Shown here: positions 61,151 to 64,000 of the stretch, piece by piece
Layout of the letters: the number at the start of each line of letters is the position of its first letter
Numbering within the stretch: position 1 is the first letter of the stretch
Assembly (NCBI RefSeq): GCF_001577835.2
Contig: NC_029541.1
Coordinates: forward strand, 4,149,141 to 4,213,140
From: Coturnix japonica
Lineage: Eukaryota > Chordata > Aves > Galliformes > Phasianidae
Direction: 5' to 3'
Length of the DNA stretch: 64,000 bases
The notes under the pieces: generated by a model
The model's input: the letters and a program-made list of their open reading frames with translations, nothing else
The model's database searches: none
What the model was told of the DNA's origin: nothing
Translations under genes and position numbers: made by a program

Positions 61151-62909
61151 TACTCAGCCAGTGCGTGAATGGGAAACGTTAAACAGAAATGATTTAAGGG
61201 AATATTATCTCTAACTTATCCCATTCATAAAACAGCTGAGTAAAAGCATGCACTGGAAACCAAGAGCAGCAGCAGATGGCACACACAGGTAAGCAGCAGC
61301 GTTGTTTGCCCCACTGAATATTATGGGATCAGGGCTGGCTTAAGAGCTTGGTGTGTTCCCTTATTGTGTTTACAGCTTCATCCTCAGCAGTGGAACCTCC
61401 ACAATACCTGGCCATGGACCCGAGTAGGTGCCAGCAGAGGGAGCTGAGTGTTCCTCATCGGCAGCGTCTGTGAACGTGGTGTCCCCAAATGCTTGTGGAG
61501 CAGAGGGAGCTGGTCACACATGTGGTGTGTGCCCTGTGCTACCAGCCTATAGAAGGAGCACGGCCTAAGCTGTGCATTGCTGGGACTTGGGGAGCTCCAT
61601 GCAGGGGGAGCGAAGGAGAACCTCACACTTGTTGTTATCTAATCTGCCCTGTTTTCCTTCCTCGTTGTTTACCGTGCTGGAGTTTCCTCAATTAATTCTG
61701 ACAGCTGCAGGCTGGGCTGTGATGTCAAACCGTGGTGCCGAGGCATCGGATGTGACCCTGGGGGTGACCCTGTCTGACTCAGAGGACACAATGGGATGCA
61801 ATGGGACCGTTCTCCCTGACCTCCCCATGGTGAGGATGTGATGGCCCTGGTACCTCCAGTGTCCCCACATCTCCTGCACGTATCCATTCACTTACAGGGT
61901 GGCTCAGGGTGGAGAGAAGGTTGGCATTTCCCAATGGAGATCCCACTTTGTCTCAATCCAAGGAGGTGATGGGGAGCCTGGTGTCCCACCAGACATGCAG
62001 AAGGAACCTCTGGTCCATCTGCTCCACTGGGGGCATCCCCAGCTCTGCTGGGAGTCGGGGGCTTTTAGAGACCTCCAGGAATCCCACTGCTCTGGGACCT
62101 CGGTCCAGGCTGATTGAGCACAGGGGCTGCTCTGTTGTGCAATGCCCGCAGGCAATGCGGGGTGTGGGGCAGCAGGTGAGGTGCCTGAGAAGCAGGTTTG
62201 TCCAAATTTTAAAGGGATCTGCATACGTAGCGATAAGGAAGCCATTATTTGAAGAGCAAACAAATGGAAACTGCTGGAGGTACTTCTTCCTTTTCTTTTT
62301 GCAGGCCAAGGGTGCGGTGCTGATGCTGTCGGCGGGCAGGATTGGGTCCCACAGTGTTGTGTGTGGGGCTGCTGACAGCTGCCCCAATGGGGCTGGGTTA
62401 TGTGTTCCTTAGGGTCAGCTGTGGGATCCACCATAGGCTGTGGTGCTGTGGGTGTCCCTGGGGACTGGCAGGTCCCTGGGTGGGATCCCTGCCCTGCTTG
62501 CCTCAGGCAGTGCCGGTGCCCTCCTTCCTTTTGGGGCTGTGGGTGTCACGGTGAGGGCTTTGTTTTCAAAGGGCAGCTCATTCCCATCCTTCCCCCCCAT
62601 GGCTTTTTTCATCGGCTTTTGGTTGAGGATTAGGCCTGTGTTGACAGAACAAACACTTTGCTGCCCTCAAATCCACAGCTGAGAACAGAAGCCATGTTCT
62701 CACCACAACGGGGCCCAAGCCAGCACCGGGATGGGGAGAATTGGGTTTGGGGCGAGGGTGCCCCATTTGGGGTCATGTTTGGGGCTGAGGTTGGAGCCTG
62801 GCTGGGCCCCCCCATCCCTTGTTTGGTGGGTCCCCAGTGAGCCCATGGCTGTGGGTGCTGCTGGGCAGGACGGGGCTGCTCCCCTGGGCTGTCGGTGTCA
62901 GACCTGGAT

Positions 62910-62961
62910 GATGCTTATCAGAACAAGCATCTTCGGAGCCGGGTGACTCATGGCTGAGTCA
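62910..62961. promoter_or_regulatory. Candidate regulatory cluster: GATA site, inverted repeat and paired AP-1 sites
   Basis: GATGCTT (62910-62916) and AAGCATC (62925-62931) form a 7-base inverted repeat around TTATCA (GATA type). Then TGACTCA (62944-62950) and TGAGTCA (62955-62961) form a perfect inverted pair of AP-1 sites four bases apart. The motifs are visible; enhancer function is a guess. Confidence 0.35.
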
Positions 62962-63656
62962 CAGCTCCCTGTGCATTGCATTGCTCATCCCCAGCTGCTC
63001 CTGCTGAGCACTGTCAGGTTGTCCCCATGACCCCTCCATGGTGTGAGATGCTCAGTGCTGGAGAGCAGTGCATGGAGTGGCTTCATCAGGTGGATCTGAG
63101 CTCTGTATGGAGCAATGGGGGTCTGCCCCCTCCTTGTGGGGCCAGGTTTGGGGTTTTCTGCTCCCAAAGCTCTGCAGCTCCCATGAGCTGAGATAGGCAG
63201 CTGGGTGCCATTCACCTGCCAGCCCTTCCCACCCAGCTCTGCCAGCTTCCAGCCAACGCTGCAGCTTTGAGAGGCTGATTTTAATGGATTCCCACCCAGG
63301 ACAGAACTTTCTGCTGGGCAGGGCAGCACAGGGCTGAGCTGTGCCCATGGGGCTCCGTGTGCTGCCCTGGGCTCACGGGTTCTCCCTGACCCCGTGGCTC
63401 CCACGCTCCGGGGCCGTTCTGCCCAAGGATCATTTGCACGTGGGGAGAAAAAAACTAAGCAAGCAATGGAGGAGAAGAATGAATTTGCATTTCTTCCCTC
63501 TGTGGGAAACAAAGCTGCCATAGGGCTGTGCGAGAAGACATCGTGTCTGCTGGCACCGGGCCCTGCCTGTCTCACCTGGATGCGTGTGTAGGGCTGGGAA
63601 CTGCTGCTGGGTGCCTGCCCACCCCATTGGTGGGCTGAATGGGGAGGAAATAGGCA

Positions 63657-63775
63657 TGAGATATAGAACCATGGGCTGGAAGGGGCCTGGAGGGTCATAG
63701 AACCATGTGATGGTTGGGTTGGAAGGAACCTTAAAACCATCGAGCTTTATCCTCTTTGCTGTGAGCAGCGACCAA
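63657..63775 (-). mobile_element. CR1 LINE 3' fragment, minus strand
   Basis: Plus-strand ATAGAACCATGTGATGGTTG then GGTTGGAAGGAACCTTAAAA and ATCGAGCTTTATCC is the reverse complement of a CR1 3' end. The tail is partly duplicated (two TAGAACCATG copies, about 63664 and 63700). Confidence 0.75.
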
Positions 63776-64000
63776 GTCTGTGTTGTTAGAAGTTGGTGCA
63801 GCCCAGCCCCGAGCTGTGTGTGCTCATTGCTCCCCCCATTGCCATCTGTGGGGTGCCCATGACCTGTCCTCACCCCACAGAGCCCGCATTTGCTCTGTGC
63901 TGAGCCGGGCGCACCCTCAGCCCATTCTCAGCCTTTTCTTCCTGGCACCGTCGTGCGACCCGCAGCCACTTCCAGGCTTTTAATCCCAGGACACAAAAGC

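Larger units (their letters stand above)
60161..64000. other. Intergenic DNA downstream of ILRUN
   Basis: Holds two CR1 fragments (60962-61150, 63657-63775) and G/C-rich stretches, but no exon I can recognise. By human synteny the next gene should be SPDEF on the plus strand. None of its ETS or PNT domain sequence is in the window; an untranslated first exon cannot be excluded. Confidence 0.5.

Noticed and set aside
62985-63740. 251-codon minus-strand open frame near the right edge
   Set aside because: Part of it is CR1 sequence, the rest has low complexity and no family similarity; no splice context supports it.
1-64000. CRISPR arrays, operons or other prokaryotic systems
   Set aside because: The sequence is spliced vertebrate DNA; the only regular arrays are short minisatellites.

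Overview
This window is vertebrate nuclear DNA and almost certainly avian. It carries five recognisable multi-exon protein genes with canonical GT-AG introns, CpG-rich promoters and several fragments of CR1, the dominant LINE of birds. The gene set and order (ANKS1A, TAF11, BLTP3A/UHRF1BP1, SNRPC, ILRUN/C6orf106) match human 6p21.31 read in the opposite direction. From memory this block lies on a chicken microchromosome (chr26). The sequence alone does not fix the species, but a galliform bird fits best.

Layout from left to right. Positions 1-4456 are the 5' part of ANKS1A intron 1, including a strikingly C-rich block (about 3560-4450). ANKS1A exon 1 (4457-4677, minus) faces TAF11 (5085-7280, plus) across a 407-base divergent promoter with an ETS site and a perfect CRE. 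TAF11 and BLTP3A converge tail to tail near 7.85-8.15 kb. BLTP3A (28282 down to 11011, minus) has 21 coding exons that join in frame to 1465 residues. About 600 bases upstream is the poly(A) signal of SNRPC (32693 down to 29082, minus; six exons, 159 residues). SNRPC and ILRUN (33455-56580, plus; five exons, 291 residues) share a 761-base divergent promoter packed with CRE, octamer, CArG, E-box, ETS and NRF1 motifs. The rest (56581-64000) is the probable long ILRUN 3' UTR and then intergenic DNA leading, by synteny, towards SPDEF.

These genes are neighbours, not a pathway. TAF11 is a TFIID subunit, U1-C (SNRPC) is a spliceosomal protein, BLTP3A is a bridge-like lipid-transfer protein of late endocytic membranes, ILRUN is a p300/IRF3-linked regulator of antiviral transcription, and ANKS1A is an Eph-receptor adaptor. 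Two divergent promoters and short introns show the compaction expected of a bird microchromosome.

I found no novel multi-gene system. The observations most worth checking are: a CR1 tail that runs into the 3' splice site of BLTP3A exon 18; a gapless run of four 11-residue amphipathic repeats in BLTP3A; the symmetric CRE/octamer layout of the SNRPC-ILRUN promoter; and a family of TATGGGG-type minisatellites, one of them born inside a CR1. All exon boundaries were read by eye from splice signals, frame continuity and remembered human proteins. I saw no convincing retroviral or LTR fossil.
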